Origin: Purshia tridentata
Lineage: Eukaryota > Streptophyta > Magnoliopsida > Rosales > Rosaceae
Direction: 5' to 3'
Length of the DNA: 43,757 bases
Assembly (NCBI GenBank): GCA_003254885.1
Contig: QANT01008167.1
Span: forward strand, 1-43,757
Shown: one piece after another, positions 19,600-32,120 of the stretch
Layout of the letters: every line of letters begins with the position of its first letter
Position numbering within the stretch: the stretch's first letter is position 1
The notes under the pieces: model-generated
Told to the model about the DNA's origin: nothing
The model's database searches: none
The model's input: only the letters and a program-made list of their open reading frames with translations
Made by a program: the position numbers and the translations under genes

Positions 19600-22412
19600 A
19601 TGAACAACAAGGCCTCCGTTTCCAAGGAGCTCAATGCCAAGCACACCAAGGTAACTATTTTTCTTTTTAAACTATTAATTCATTCATTCATTGCAATTGC
19701 AGTTATTCTCTGTTGTGTTGTTACTTGTGCCTCCAGATTTTGGAACTTCTACTTAAGCTGCCAGAAAACAAGGAATGCGCTGATTGTCGGAGCAAGTACA
19801 CATTCAGAACTCATTTCTTGTGTCTACAATATATTCACTCCCACTGTGTACTGTTTTGATATTGTTTTGCAATGTATTTGTTTCAGAGCCCCGCGATGGG
19901 CAAGTGTCAACCTGGGAATATTTATCTGCATGCAATGTTCAGGAATTCATCGGAGTCTTGGAGTGCATATTTCAAAGGTTTGTTTGCCCACCTATTATTT
20001 CTCTATTTCAATCTTATTGTAGCTCAGTAATTCTTTTGGCATTTAAAGTTCAAATTTATCAGAATTCTTGAAAATTTATTAGGTAATTTCTATTAACTCT
20101 TGGTTAGACAAATTATATGGCCATGTGACAATGTTTGGCTTATGCAATTCTAAAAAATAAATAATCAGGCCACAAAAGAACCTTTGATGTAATCGCAAAA
20201 TGTTTGAACGGAAATTGTTCTGGGCATATCTGCTACTAATTATTTATTTGTTTCCGCTGACTGCACTTTTGATTTACCAAAATTGAGTAATTCTCTACAT
20301 TTGATTGTTAATCTGTTTGAGTAGCATGTGTTTTCGTATAATTGCAACTCTATGTTCTGATAATAGTGTATTCTGGATGATTTTGAAAATAGGTGCGGTC
20401 TACTACTTTGGATACATGGCTGCCAGAGCAAATTGCTTTTATGGAATGTAAGGACATGTTTCTGCTGCTCTCTTTCTCTCTCTATCTCTCCCTAACATAC
20501 ACACACTCATGTGTATAAATATACATGCACATACATGTAAATACAAACACAAACACTCTCAATTAGTAGGGTACATTACTAAACAAACTTAGTAAACCAT
20601 ACAAGTAGGCAGCTTATAGCATCGTGGTTTATATGGTTCTCAGAATTGGGTAGCATCCCTTAGGTAATTGATACATATGAATTGCTTTCATCTTAGTAAA
20701 TTCCTTTTTTTTTTTTAATTTGACTGAATTAGTTGTTATTAGAAAATTTGAATTCATTGTTCACACTCTTGGGATTACTTTTCTTTCTTGTGTAGTGATT
20801 ATTATATTCCAATCCATTAACATGCTAATCAATGTTCACTGTATTTTCGTGTAGCTGTGGGTAATGAAAAGGCAAACAGTTATTGGGAAAAAGAATTGCC
20901 ACTGAATTTTGACAGAAGTGGGATTGAGAAGTTTGTTCGTGCCAAGTAAATTGTTTAATGGAGCTAATTATGAGCTTTCATGTGTACAATGGAGAATTTG
21001 TTAATTATTATTTCCTTCTTCTGTTCTTAACTTTCTTAGGAACTTTCAGGTATGAGGCAAAAATGTGGGTTGCAAAGAATGCAAAACAACCAGCTCCTAA
21101 ACTAGTTGAATTGAGCGTCAATTCCAACAAGTTGGTAGAAGGTGGAGCCACGAGTGGGGTTCCAAAGAAAACTAGGAGACATTCTCTTGAGGAATCGATA
21201 CTTGTGAAGCACCTGACACAAGATGCTCTGCCTCCAGTAACAAGATCCCGTGGGGTAAATATCGTGTTTTATTATGTTTGTTATTATTCTTGATGAAAAT
21301 AACAATTTTTTGGATTTAATAGGTTCAGAAAAATGTTTCTTGCTTCTTCCTCATACTTTACATTCATAACAAACCTGTCATATAGTTTTCATTAATAGGG
21401 AGCTCCTATCACTTGGTCTGTTTTAGGAGTAGAATTCCGCTATAGCTAAGAGAGCTTTGTCTTTTTTCCTGATCCTTAATTGAGTTCTTATGAGGCATGC
21501 TTATTCTTGGATTGATGAGGGAACTTTTTGGAACTTGGTGGTTTAAAGCTGCGAGTAAGAAAATCCAGATTCTTTATAAGTGGTGCTCCTTTCTTCTTTG
21601 GAGTTTATAAGATTGAGAAATTGTGTCTGGTGAAGCTTAAAGAAGTTTACTTAAATCTTTGCAATATTTGATTTCTCTAATATTTGTCGTAAATGATCTT
21701 TCTTTTGTGTTCATAGATATTAAGTTATGATCTTTCGTAGATGGTCTTCCTTTTGTGTTGATATTTCTCTACCATACTCAGGCCTCTCAAAAAATTTCTC
21801 TTCCATAAATTTCTTGAGATCAATTAACATTTGACTACTTTCACATGTTGAAAAGATAAAATGAAAGACAAAAGGCACTACTCCTTGGAAGTTATCTGAA
21901 TCTGTGATTTGACGTATGTCTACCAGCTCTTCATTGCTTATGTTGCTGCACAACTCCAATCAAGCTGAGATTTTTGGCATGCTTTATATGCTTTTGAAAA
22001 ATTGTGACTTTGAACTTCACCTTTCAAGCTACTTTAATGCTTCTTGTTTCTCTACTACTGCTTTGTCAAATGTGTCTTTGATTTGTGGTACATTTGAACA
22101 AGTTTGAGGAGTTAACTTGTTAATATTTACTTTGTAGTTTGTCCTGTACAGGGTTCTTTTGATATTACTTCACCTCCACCAAAGGGGCCATCACTGATGA
22201 TGGAATGTGATACAACCGCAAAAAAGAGCAATGGTGCTACAGATCTTTTCAGCTTGCTTTATGTCCATGATGTAAAAAAGGACTGTCCTACTACTGTATC
22301 ACCTTCACGCTGGGCAACTTTTGATTGTAAGAACAATACAACTGGTGTAACTTATTTTTCTATTTATTTTTATATTGGGTTTCAGGAACTACAAAGGTTA
22401 AAGTTACTCTGA
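19600..22412 (+). CDS. AGD15: Arf GTPase-activating protein, AGD15-like
   Basis: This encodes an Arf-GAP, which triggers GTP hydrolysis on Arf GTPases during vesicle traffic. Seven coding exons fit: 19600-19650, 19737-19795, 19887-19977, 20393-20447, 20855-20945, 21050-21254, and 22152 to a stop at 22412. This gives about 270 residues. The zinc finger is CADC (31-34) and CMQC (51-54), spaced C-x2-C-x16-C-x2-C, and the arginine finger is R59 in GIHRSLG. The part after the domain ([29 protein letters not shown]) resembles AGD15, a short paralogue of AGD5/NEVERSHED, and [10 protein letters not shown] matches the conserved patch beyond it. The 3' end is uncertain. Reading through gives a stop at 22412, while a 59-bp intron-like segment (22327-22385) would end the protein right after WATFD. 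More spliced exons may follow downstream. Confidence 0.85.
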
Positions 22413-23300
22413 TAAGAAGGAAAAGACGTTGAAGCAACCTTTAAACCTGCACTGTTTCCTTTCACTCTTTTTTTTTTTTTTTAAAGGATAAACATAAGCT
22501 TATGATGGTATTATACTTCTAAAATGTGGGTTAAATCCTAAATTATGTGCCCAGTCTGTGTTGTATGATGCTATAATAGATTCAAACTCTTTTTTTTTTA
22601 TCATTTTGATTCACACTAAAAATGTGGGCTAAATTGTAAATGGTTCAACATGTCCATGTTCGATGATGCTGTTATAATCAGCTTTGAGATTCGTTATGTT
22701 CTGAACTCTCAAATCCAAATTAATGTTTGCAGGAGAAAGTTTTTTTGAGTGAAGCCCATGGAATTATGTTCAACCAGCTGTTGAAGTTAAAGCCATAGTT
22801 TATAATTGGAGTGGGCAGTGTAATTTCCTACCAAAAAGTTGTGGGATTGGACAGTATATATACCTCTTCATCAAGGTTTGCTGTTTGAATTTGATCTTGG
22901 CAGAAAATTATGTCCTGCATCCTCTAGACCTTAAGGTCACAAATGTTTTGTGTCAAAACTTAAGATTAATATTGTTATTTCCTTTACCTTTATGCTGGGG
23001 AATTATTCAAAGGAACACAGGGTAGAGTCTGGGAACATACGTCTTCTTCTCTAGCTATTCCTTTAATTCATATTGTTGTGTTCGATATCCTCTATTTGAA
23101 TACTTTGTTGTCATTTTCAAAAGTACTTTCCTGCATTACTAACTTTTCTTTCATTCACACTGCTACACAGGATCTCAATGAAGACATACTGTGTTTCACC
23201 GTCTTCTCCTCTGTGGCACCGAGTTATGGTAATTTTGAAAGCCTGGCTTCATATCTGAAAGAAGGCATAGTATGCATCTTACAGAAGGCTCATTTGTAGT
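22413..23300 (+). other. Possible 3' exons or 3' UTR of the AGD15-like gene
   Basis: T-rich intron-like DNA alternates with candidate exon pieces. After TTTGCAG at 22726-22732 a short open stretch reads EKVFLSEAHGIMFNQLLK and stops at 22798. After CTACACAG near 23170 another open stretch (DLNEDILCF ... LQKAHL) stops at 23299. Neither resembles a known domain, and neither joins cleanly in frame to the last firm exon. They may be spliced 3' UTR or minor coding variants. Confidence 0.3.
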
Positions 23301-24343
23301 GTTGGCAAAGGAGAAGGGATGTAATCTTTATTATTATTAAAGAAAAAGTGTATTAATTTTACAAGATTTCATATGTCAGACTAAGAAAGATCGGGTGGAT
23401 TAGATATGATTTTCCTACATTTTGTTTCCCTGTTGTTCTTGATAACTTACGTTTTTTTCTTTCTTGTTGATCAACAGAGCAAAGTTTCCCAATGTTATTA
23501 CCTTTTCTGCTTTGATTTAATTTTGCATTACATTTCTCTGTTTTGGTCAGATTTGGCATTACATTTCAAATATTGGAATTTTCTTTTAGTATAATGATTT
23601 GGGCTACGACAACCAAAAGCTTTTCTAGGAAGCTTAATGGATTGAAATGGAGAAGGGAAAATGTCAGTCCATGAAGAAATGCTTGATTGAATTGGCTTCA
23701 GGAACAACCACCATTGAAGGAATAAAGTTACAAACGGTATAAGGGGATGGATAGCTTTATTACATTATACATTATTAATAAGATTTGAAAATTTTCCGAC
23801 ACATGTTGATGTTGGATGTTGCTGACGCTTTATATCTGAATTCACTTTTCATAATTACTATTTAAAACAAAACAAGATTAAAAGACACTTTTCTTATCCT
23901 CTGAGTTTTGATAAAGTTAAGGATGCTTAACCATAATAATGCTTCAAACATTAATCAGTGTCTTGGCCTCATATTTAAACTACAGAATGTTTTGGTCAAA
24001 AAAAAAAAACTACAGAATGTCAGAAACAATAATTGTATGTTATTTATAATCAACTTGTTAAAGAAAATGTCAGATTTGGAATGGTTTGACCCATTTTTGC
24101 CTCTGAAGATGGAGGCAGAGTAATAATTCCTCATATTATTATTCGAAACCAATATTTTTGAAATGACATCTCAACATCTTCATTTTGATTACAAGCATTG
24201 CATTTATCGTACACCAAATTAAGAAGAAGATTAGATTTCTCACATCTTCAACATCTGCAGAATGATATTATGGCATTCTTTATCTACAACTAACTTATCA
24301 GATCCTCTGTATCCAAGATTTTGTGACCATCTATATATATATA

Positions 24344-24540
24344 TATACAAGGAGGCTATGGTGTGGGATTCCCACAAACTTTTAGTTTGTGGGATCCCCC
24401 TTGTGGGGCCCACACGAGTCGTTTTGTGTCGATCCGAACCGTTCATTTTTTACATCTTCATTGATAGATCATCCTTCCAAAAAATTAGCCAAATCGGAAA
24501 TCATTTGTCTATATAGATATAATTATCAAGCCTTCAACGA
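24344..24540. repeat. Dispersed repeat with a perfect-stem palindrome
   Basis: After a TA run the sequence holds a palindrome: GGGATTCCCACAAACT (24365-24380), loop TTT, then AGTTTGTGGGATCCC (24384-24398), pairing with one bulged T. It is followed by GGGGCCCACACGAGTCGTTT, TGTGTCGATCCGAACCGTTC and AAATTAGCCAAATCGGAAA. This wording is one I recognise as recurring in the intergenic DNA of several dicots, so a dispersed non-autonomous transposable element is likely. Class and boundaries are not determined. Confidence 0.55.
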
Positions 24541-27500
24541 AAAGATTGTATCAATTGGACAGTAGGCCAAGGTTGATGTTGTTAGGGTACATGGAAGTTT
24601 CTTCTTCTTGTGCCATACATAATTATGATGCACATAATTAATCAAATAGAATAATTATAAGGGTCTTCGTCAAACCAACAAAATCATGTGCACATGGGTT
24701 GAGTCATTAGATGTAAATTGATTTCTTAATGCTAATATCTGTTTCATGTTTCATGGTGATGGAGATGCTTTAGCTCAACTCAGCAACCAACTACATGATC
24801 AATGCACCTAATAAGTTCCTTTTTATTTTTCTTTAAGACGCTAGGGCCCAATGCCCTCATATAGTTGCTCTTTGGAAGTTGGGAACCAATTGTTTGAAAC
24901 TGAGCACCAAGCATTGTGTTTGTTTCTTGTTCTGCTTTATTTATTTGCATTTATATAGATTGAATTTTAATACGTGTCACTACCCGAAAGATTTGTTATT
25001 ATTTCTAATATTATAGAATTCAAAGAGAATAAAAAATGGTCAATCATTCACTTGACTGGGCAGTAGGCAGGGGCGTGGTAAAATACAAAATAAAATATTA
25101 TTAATTACCTAGAAAGATAATTAAATTATGATTTGATAAGTATGTACAAGAAACCCAATGAAAGCTTTATGTTGCAGGCCTGATGGAATCATGGAACTAA
25201 AGTATTATTGTAAGGTTTCTGTTTTTTCCTTGCTTTAATCTTCTTCTGGAGCTCTGCTATTGGTACGGTCTCCATCATAGAGCCATAGATTCTTGTCCTT
25301 GCGCTGGCTTACAACTCTCTGGCACCAACTTACTTAACAAATTTATTAGCATCTGCATGAACAAGTTTGTATATTATTCATAATTCAAAAAGTGTATGTA
25401 TGTGTATCATAATTTATAGGTGCTTTTGGTTTTGGTATAGCAGGAATCTTTACCATATAACATAATATTATCTTGACTTTCTGATTAGCTCTATATTAGA
25501 TTATAGTGAGTAATTTGAAATACTTATTAATGATACATTAATTGGATGATATTCATTTTAAGTACTCTGAGTAGTTTCAGACATGCTGGGTATAAGTGAT
25601 GCATGTTTGTTTGCAATGATTATTCATCCCAATTGTCAATATTATAGAAAGCATGCAAGATTTACTGCTCAGATGAGATGTATGGTGTAATCTATTTGAT
25701 ATGATTATGATGGAGCATTGATGGTGTTTGTTTGATGTGCCTATTCTAATCAATTTTGATAGAAAAGTGATGGTGATAGAGTGAGTGAAGAAAAGAGGGC
25801 CACAACTTTTGGTATATAGTTTAGTGCTGCTTAGCTTGGGAGCAAAGCAGGTGCCGCCCAGCAAATTGTTGGTGTAGTCTTCCAGCCCAAGCAATAAGCA
25901 ATAAGCAATAAGCAAAATCTAAGCAATATAAGCACGCTGGGTGACTCTGCCAATCAAGACCACTCCAAATCCAAAGCCTTCCATGTTGAATTGTTAAGGC
26001 CCTTGAAGAATCCAAAATTCAAAATCACCTTAATTTCCATGTATATGATATATAATTGTAATTGACAAATGGGCATGGAAAAAGTTAAACAAAAGGGATA
26101 GGGCGCCGCTTGGTGGAGACCCACCACCACCACTAGTAGAGTAGAGTCTTGCAAGCACTTAATCATCTGCTCTGTACTACTAGTGGATACAACTCTACTC
26201 TATTAGTCTATTGCCTAGTGTGAGACTGACTCTCTCAAAATGAAAAAATTATTGAGTATAGCGTCACATAGTTTTAGTATCACATAGTCTAATCAATGCA
26301 ACGTATACATTATTCTAACGTGTAGCTGTCACATTATGTCACTGGACCACACTTCATTCTTGGTTCACTTAGCAGCTAGAAGCCAAATGTTAAAGGAAAG
26401 CCTCTGATGAATTGATGAGTTCAATTCTTAATAGATTGGGTAACTGGACCTCGATCATTTCAAGATTACATGTGTGATTGATTATAGAACAATGACAAAA
26501 AGACACTGTTGGACGTAAGAAGAAAGGTAAATGGTCAATCATGCATATATAACTTTTTTATTTTGTATTGTTATCATATATATAATAATATAGGTCGCAT
26601 AGAACATTCTAATTGAATTGTTTAATCTTGCCCAGTTCGAACAAAATTAAACTGGTAGTGGAAGTGAAAAAGAGGAGCCTAATGCATCTGAAACCATTAT
26701 AAAATGGTATAGGATAAGATACAGGTAAGTGGTAACAGGAAGCCTAGGCTATTTGTAAATTATAACTAATCTTTACACAAATTTCACCTACCTATATATA
26801 TTACTAGTATATTGCAAATAGTAATTGTTACACCTTTATTTTCTATATAATATGGAAAAATAAATCAAAGATAGAGATAAGGTTTTTGAATGGTTTGTAT
26901 GCACAATCTTTGACTCGTTTGCATATAAATATTTATCTTTGTTATGGGTCCATATATACTCACCATTCTCCAATCTAATTATTAATTTTTATATAATGTA
27001 ACAATTATTGTGATGATATCTTATATTATAAGATCAATTGTATCGATTCCGTGACCTTTTAGGTATAGCAAAGACTGGAGCCATTGTGGTCGTAATACAT
27101 GATCGAATTTAGCCAAGTAGAGCAGACTCTTCCAATTCCCGCCCATAAATATCTAGAAATTAAGGGGTTTTTGAGAAAGAAAATATTCACCAACTATGGA
27201 CCTATGGTTACAGTCTTACAGATGGAGATCTCCAGACATTTTATTTTTTTTACAGTAATAATTGGTTTTGTGATGGATCTCAGTGAAATATCCCAATCAT
27301 CTTAACTTGTTTAATACTCTATCTCTATATACACAGTCTTATTCTTGTAATCTAATAGACCTGATATTTTCTGCAACAACAAAAATGGACCTGGATCGAG
27401 TTTGTCACCACACAGCTAGGTATGTGCAGATCAAATGAAAAGTGAAAAGGATATCCACGCAGCAAGGACATTTTGGATACCAAAATACTCCAAGAGGGGT

Positions 27501-27751
27501 CACTGTTAACCATGATAAAGAGGCTCTCTCTGACGTCTAGCTATCCTATAAATGTCACAGTCTGTAAAAACAAAGGCTTTGCCTTTGCTGAATCAATGCA
27601 TATATATAATGTACATAAGGAATTGATGGACACGACCCCCGATAGAAACCATACCTTGGAGCCAGCTGATCATGGGTTCACCCTATTAATTTATCCATGT
27701 ATGTCATTATCATATTTTCAATGGTGACTGAACTTTCATTCCTCTCAACGA

Positions 27752-27772
27752 ATTTTTTTTTTTTTTTTTTTT
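27752..27772. repeat. Poly(T) tract
   Basis: An uninterrupted run of about 20 T lies in gene-free DNA. On the minus strand this is poly(A) and could be the tail of a retroposed sequence. I saw no retrotransposon or processed-gene similarity beside it, so it is listed only as a simple repeat. Confidence 0.8.
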
Positions 27773-29384
27773 TTATGGGCAACCAATGTTGTGAATATAT
27801 GTCCGATGTAATCCCATAGCAATCAATCTGACATATATGTATATATAGGAAATTAAAATAGGCAATGCTTCTGTTTATGTGTCCCACATAATCTAAGATC
27901 TTCATCAGTCATTGGCTACATATCCTCTTGCCAATGAGCTGCATTTAGGCTGACATGATCAGCCTGTTGGTGCAACTTTTGATAGTCAGGACAAGGAGGA
28001 ACAACTACTCTACACTTACACCAATCACAGCTCAATCAATCTCCACTGCCAAATTTCTCAAAGTGTGGGTCAGATTCACAGTCTAACAATGTATTGGATG
28101 GGTCAAGAATTATAAAAGAAAAGGGTTGTAGTTGTTTGTAGAGAATCAAAGCTCAAGCAGCAGCTGCGTAATTAACGATGGGTGGAGTGTAAAGGGTAGG
28201 GTACGTGGCTATTGCCTAGCTGTTCCCTGGGGTCAGACCACTTTCACTACGAAAACTGACCGTACGACCTCAACCCCAGTGGGGTTAAGCCTTAACAGAC
28301 TTATGAACAAAGAAGCAGCTACATGATGGTTCATTAACAGCTGCTTAGTTATATAATATATTTATGCAATATCCAATTAACCACCCACCAACCCTCCCAA
28401 AAAATAAATAAAATACATATTTGTTGGGTCAATTGAATCTACATGGAAGAGTTTACAGGGTAAGTTCCTGCACCACTACTAATAATATTAAGTAGTAATT
28501 AAGAGCCCAGATACAGGTTATTTCAGCATATTTTAAATAGTAGAGAAGAAGATACATATATAGTAATTCAAAAGCAGAGAGATGTGACAGCATGGGAGTG
28601 GCAGTGGTACTGTACTGGTTATCGCAAATATAGGTTTCACATTCACATATATTTTTGGTGCAGGGCCAATAGTGGTAATCGCCTCTACGGTAGTGAGTTG
28701 GCCACTCATTATTTATAGGACAGTGCCGCAAATGAAAGCGGCGTTAATGGAGATTACTTATATTTTGGTTAATTAATCAAAACTTTGTTCCCCGATCAAC
28801 TAATTTCTTATGTGCCGTTGGCCCATGACCATAATAAAAAAGAAGAGTAATAATAGTATGTTAAACACCGAACAGTTTGGCAGGGGATTTGAACATTGGA
28901 CGGCAAAAATTTCATCAAGAAAGAATAGTTGTTAGGAGCTTAAGCTCCTCCTCACACACATAAAGACCCTTTTGTTGCATTTAAGCCCTGGCCAGTGGTC
29001 CTCGCTGTGTGGTCTTTCAAAACTCATACTTGATAGTTGATAGTGTGTCTGGTTCATGTTAGTTCTGCAACCAAAGAAAGCTCCTTAACCTCTTTTTCAT
29101 CACTCTTTAAATTCCCCAACTGTCATACCGTTGAGAACCAGAGATGCAGAGTCCTTGTGCAATCTGCATCCAATCTTTGCTTTACTTTCTGGCCATTCTT
29201 AGTTGTCTATGAAAGCCAGTACTCTTAAATATGTTTCTTTTCTTGTTTCTATAGTAGATACCCAGGCCAGCTTTAATTTTAATTCCACTGTTTTATTTTA
29301 TGGGAGTGATCCAACTTTTTATGTGATCCTACTTACTCCACCTCTGCTGAAAGATTTTCATGAATTGGCAGAGTGCTTTTCAGG

Positions 29385-29391
29385 TATAAAA
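29385..29391 (+). promoter_or_regulatory. Putative TATA box of the DUF4408 gene
   Basis: TATAAAA occurs 255 bases upstream of the DUF4408 start codon, preceded by CAGG. A transcription start about 30 bases further on would give a leader of roughly 220 bases. The assignment rests on motif and position only. Confidence 0.35.
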
Positions 29392-29639
29392 ACCAGCAAA
29401 TTTTTATGCTCTTTTAATTGTTTCTCTTTCAATCGAGCTCCTCTTTAGTTGTTGTTCTAGTGTTGTAATAGTATTGTAGTATCCAATTTCCAGTTCCTTG
29501 TTTAAAATGGCGGTTTTAGATGCTATTTTGGGTCTCTGAGCAGAGGATGTGGTTTTAGACTCATACTTCTGTGTACCAGTTTTATTTTGTTGATTGAGTT
29601 TTTCAAATTTTGTGTGGTTTTGTTGGAAATTAATACAGT

Positions 29640-30309
29640 ATGGTGGATGTGTTTAAAAGGGCGAGATTAGAAAGAGGAATCTGGGGAGTAAAGGTGTTAC
29701 TGGTGTGTGTAGGGATATTATCCACAGTGGTATTCTTCAAAGTGGCCATAATTCCTTACCTGCTTAATCTCACTCTTTCCACTGTTCCCCAGCTTTGGAA
29801 CTCTTTCAGAAGCTGCTGCCTATCTCCACTTTACATCTACATCATCCTCAACTTCATCATCATCACCATCGCTGCCTCCTCCACATTCCAAAACCAAAAG
29901 CACCAACCCTCCTCTTCTTCTCCACATTCCATTAGCAATGTTGCCAAGGCCCCAGACATTAATCACACACATATTATTCAGAGTCATGATTCCCACAATG
30001 CCACTGCTCTACTTTCCTCATCAAATGAAATCAGCTGGCATGACATCCACACATTAGCACAACCCAAACAACATGAGGAGGAGGAGGAGGAGGAACAAGT
30101 AGAAGAATCCATTTCTATGACCATGCCAATCACTTTGGAGGAAGACGCGGAGGACAACACATTGGACACCACATGGAAGGCCATCATGGAGAGGCAAGGC
30201 AAGCCAATGACTAAGCAGCTCAAAAAGAGTGAGACTTGGGACACGCCACCTCGGCCTCACTTGGTCAGAAGTAGTAATAAATTAGGGGATGATGATAAGT
30301 TGGATGGTC

Positions 30310-30342
<33 letters not shown>

Positions 30343-30536
30343 CAGTTTCATGGGCTCGCCGAGAGCTGAAAAAGTCGGACACTTTTAGCGACAGAGTGTC
30401 GTTGAGAAGAGAAAAGTCCATGACTCAGGAAGAGTTGAACCAGCGAGCAGAGGCCTTCATCAACAACTTCAACAATCAAATCAGGCTTCAGAGGCTACAA
30501 TCGGATCAACGTCGTTTCATGGACATGCTTAATTAA
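29640..30536 (+). CDS. DUF4408 membrane protein with C-terminal DUF761-like motif
   Basis: This single-exon gene encodes 298 residues. Two hydrophobic segments near the N-terminus (about 16-46 and 60-82) match the DUF4408 layout of two membrane helices. The middle is Ser/His-rich and acidic, with EEEEEEEQVEE. A second conserved piece, TWKAIMERQGKPMTKQLKKS, is followed by a run of nine or ten Asp coded by a GAT repeat (30310-30342). The C-terminus, MTQEELNQRAEAFINNFNNQ and IRLQRLQSDQRRF, is the DUF761 (cotton fibre protein-like) signature. Proteins of this plant-specific family have no settled biochemical role; some are induced by stress or pathogens. The start is the first ATG of the long frame. 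Confidence 0.88.
30308..30342 (+). repeat. (GAT)n repeat coding an Asp run
   Basis: About ten GAT codons occur in tandem inside the DUF4408 coding sequence, giving an uninterrupted poly-Asp stretch. It lies in the predicted disordered cytosolic part of the protein. Confidence 0.9.
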
Positions 30537-32120
30537 CCGTGCTCGATCACTATAGCTTCCTACCTCTACGTTAATTTTTCTTGTTTTTTTCTTTCTTGTC
30601 TAATTAATTTGTTTGTTTTGAAATGAAAATTATATATATATGTGTGTTGTACTTATATGTGATGTATTAATCGGAAGTACGATCGATAGTATATATAGAA
30701 CACACAATTAAGGAAAATGAGAGATTAATTCCATCTCTACCAGCTTGTTAATTTCTCAATTAATATATATAGCAGTTAATTGGCAGAAGCAGAAGGTCAT
30801 CAACCATTAAACCACCCACCCATTTATTCTTTTTATGGCTTCTAGCATTCTTATACTACTTACAGGCTACAGCTCAGAGTTCTCAGACTATGGAATCTTT
30901 CTGTTAGAGTTTTGTTTTCTTCAGATTTTATATCTACTATTTGACAATGATCCTAAAACTCCTTTTAACATTAATTTTAGTATTACTAGTTCCACCATCT
31001 TGATTAATTTAATTATCAACCAAAGTCCTGCTTTGGTTAGTTATGTTATTTATGTAAATAATTATGTTTCGACTAATTCATTATAGAGCCTTATAAGACC
31101 CCTGTGCTCTTGATGGGTAGATTAGAAACCTGACCCAGCTATTATTATTGGGCCCATGACAGATTGCAACTGAACCCAAAAAAAGAAAAAAAAAAGAAAA
31201 AAAAGAAAAGTAAAGCATCTTGGATTTTGATCGTGAATTATACATTAGGCAATGTTCAATGGGGATGATGTTGGGCGCCAACTCAACTCGAGTTGTTCAA
31301 TGTATGACTATGAGCTGGTTGAAAGCGCCACTCGCTCAGTAGTTGTATATGAAGCCCCAGCACCACATACTTTTCAGAATTTGCGATGATTACTACTAGT
31401 CACTCAATCCGAAAAATTTGACGAGTAGAATAATTATTGGGCCGAATCATTCGTTTTGCAGAGATGAAAGTTTAGAAGGGAACATGACCGGGCTAACCCC
31501 GAAAGAGAAAACAGGGGCCCATTTTATAGGAGTTTTAGGGCCAGAGATTGTCAAGTCCAAATTATATGAATTCCTTAACAAAACCCACATCCACCAAGGT
31601 AATTTACGATTTTAATAAGTAATGCTAAATGCTCAATATTTCTTATACGACATATATACTATATTTTTAATAGAGATGAATCTATTTATACAAATAAATT
31701 CCACTTTTATTTAATATATCACCGAGACATATTAATTTTGTGTGTGCACAAGCTTTTTTTAGGTTGTAGATGGTATTAATTAGCTAGGTAGGGAAGAATC
31801 GATCCATCCATCTAATTCGATGATAGTATATAAAGTATTAAAGCAAGTAATTGAAAAGAAAATGAATTGAAAATCATTGGTCACAGTTGAATTCATGTAG
31901 GTACACCAATGAGCTACTACCTGGGCGAAGTATCATATAGCTAGGCAGCTGGTAGCTACTTAGAAGCAAATTAGTAGCTAGTAACAAGTCCTCCATATAT
32001 GTAAGCTATAAAGTAACAGCTATATAGTAATTACATGGAAGCATGCATGCATATATGCACCAAGGATAGCAAGAAATTAGGATGCTATGATGAGGGACGT
32101 ACGTAGCTAGATAGAGAAGG
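30537..32120. other. Intergenic spacer between convergent genes
   Basis: The DUF4408 gene and the minus-strand phytocyanin gene converge here. The first 150-200 bases and the last 100 or so are probably their 3' UTRs. The remainder is AT-rich, with an A/G-rich run (AAAAAGAAAAAAAAAG) at 31179-31208. No gene was recognised. Confidence 0.5.

Larger units (their letters stand above)
23301..29380. other. Gene-poor AT-rich intergenic region (about 6 kb)
   Basis: No gene could be supported on either strand. Open frames are all under 115 codons and have neither family similarity nor splice logic. The stretch includes a dispersed repeat at 24344-24540, simple runs such as AATAAGC repeated near 25888-25912, a TA run at 24333-24346, and about 20 T at 27752-27772. 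None of the widely conserved plant microRNAs I know was spotted, but I scanned only by eye. Confidence 0.5.

Noticed and set aside
25577..26015. Overlapping minus-strand open frames of 112 and 64 codons
   Set aside because: The translations are Cys/Ile/Leu-rich with no motif, and no splice-linked continuation is seen. Likely chance in AT-rich DNA.
28920..28960. Palindrome GGAGCTTAAGCTCC considered as a microRNA or regulatory stem
   Set aside because: The stem is only 7 bp per side with no extended fold and no match to a conserved plant microRNA that I know.
29037..29448. Two plus-strand open frames (63 and 81 codons) before the DUF4408 gene
   Set aside because: No similarity, and they lie over the putative TATA box and leader.
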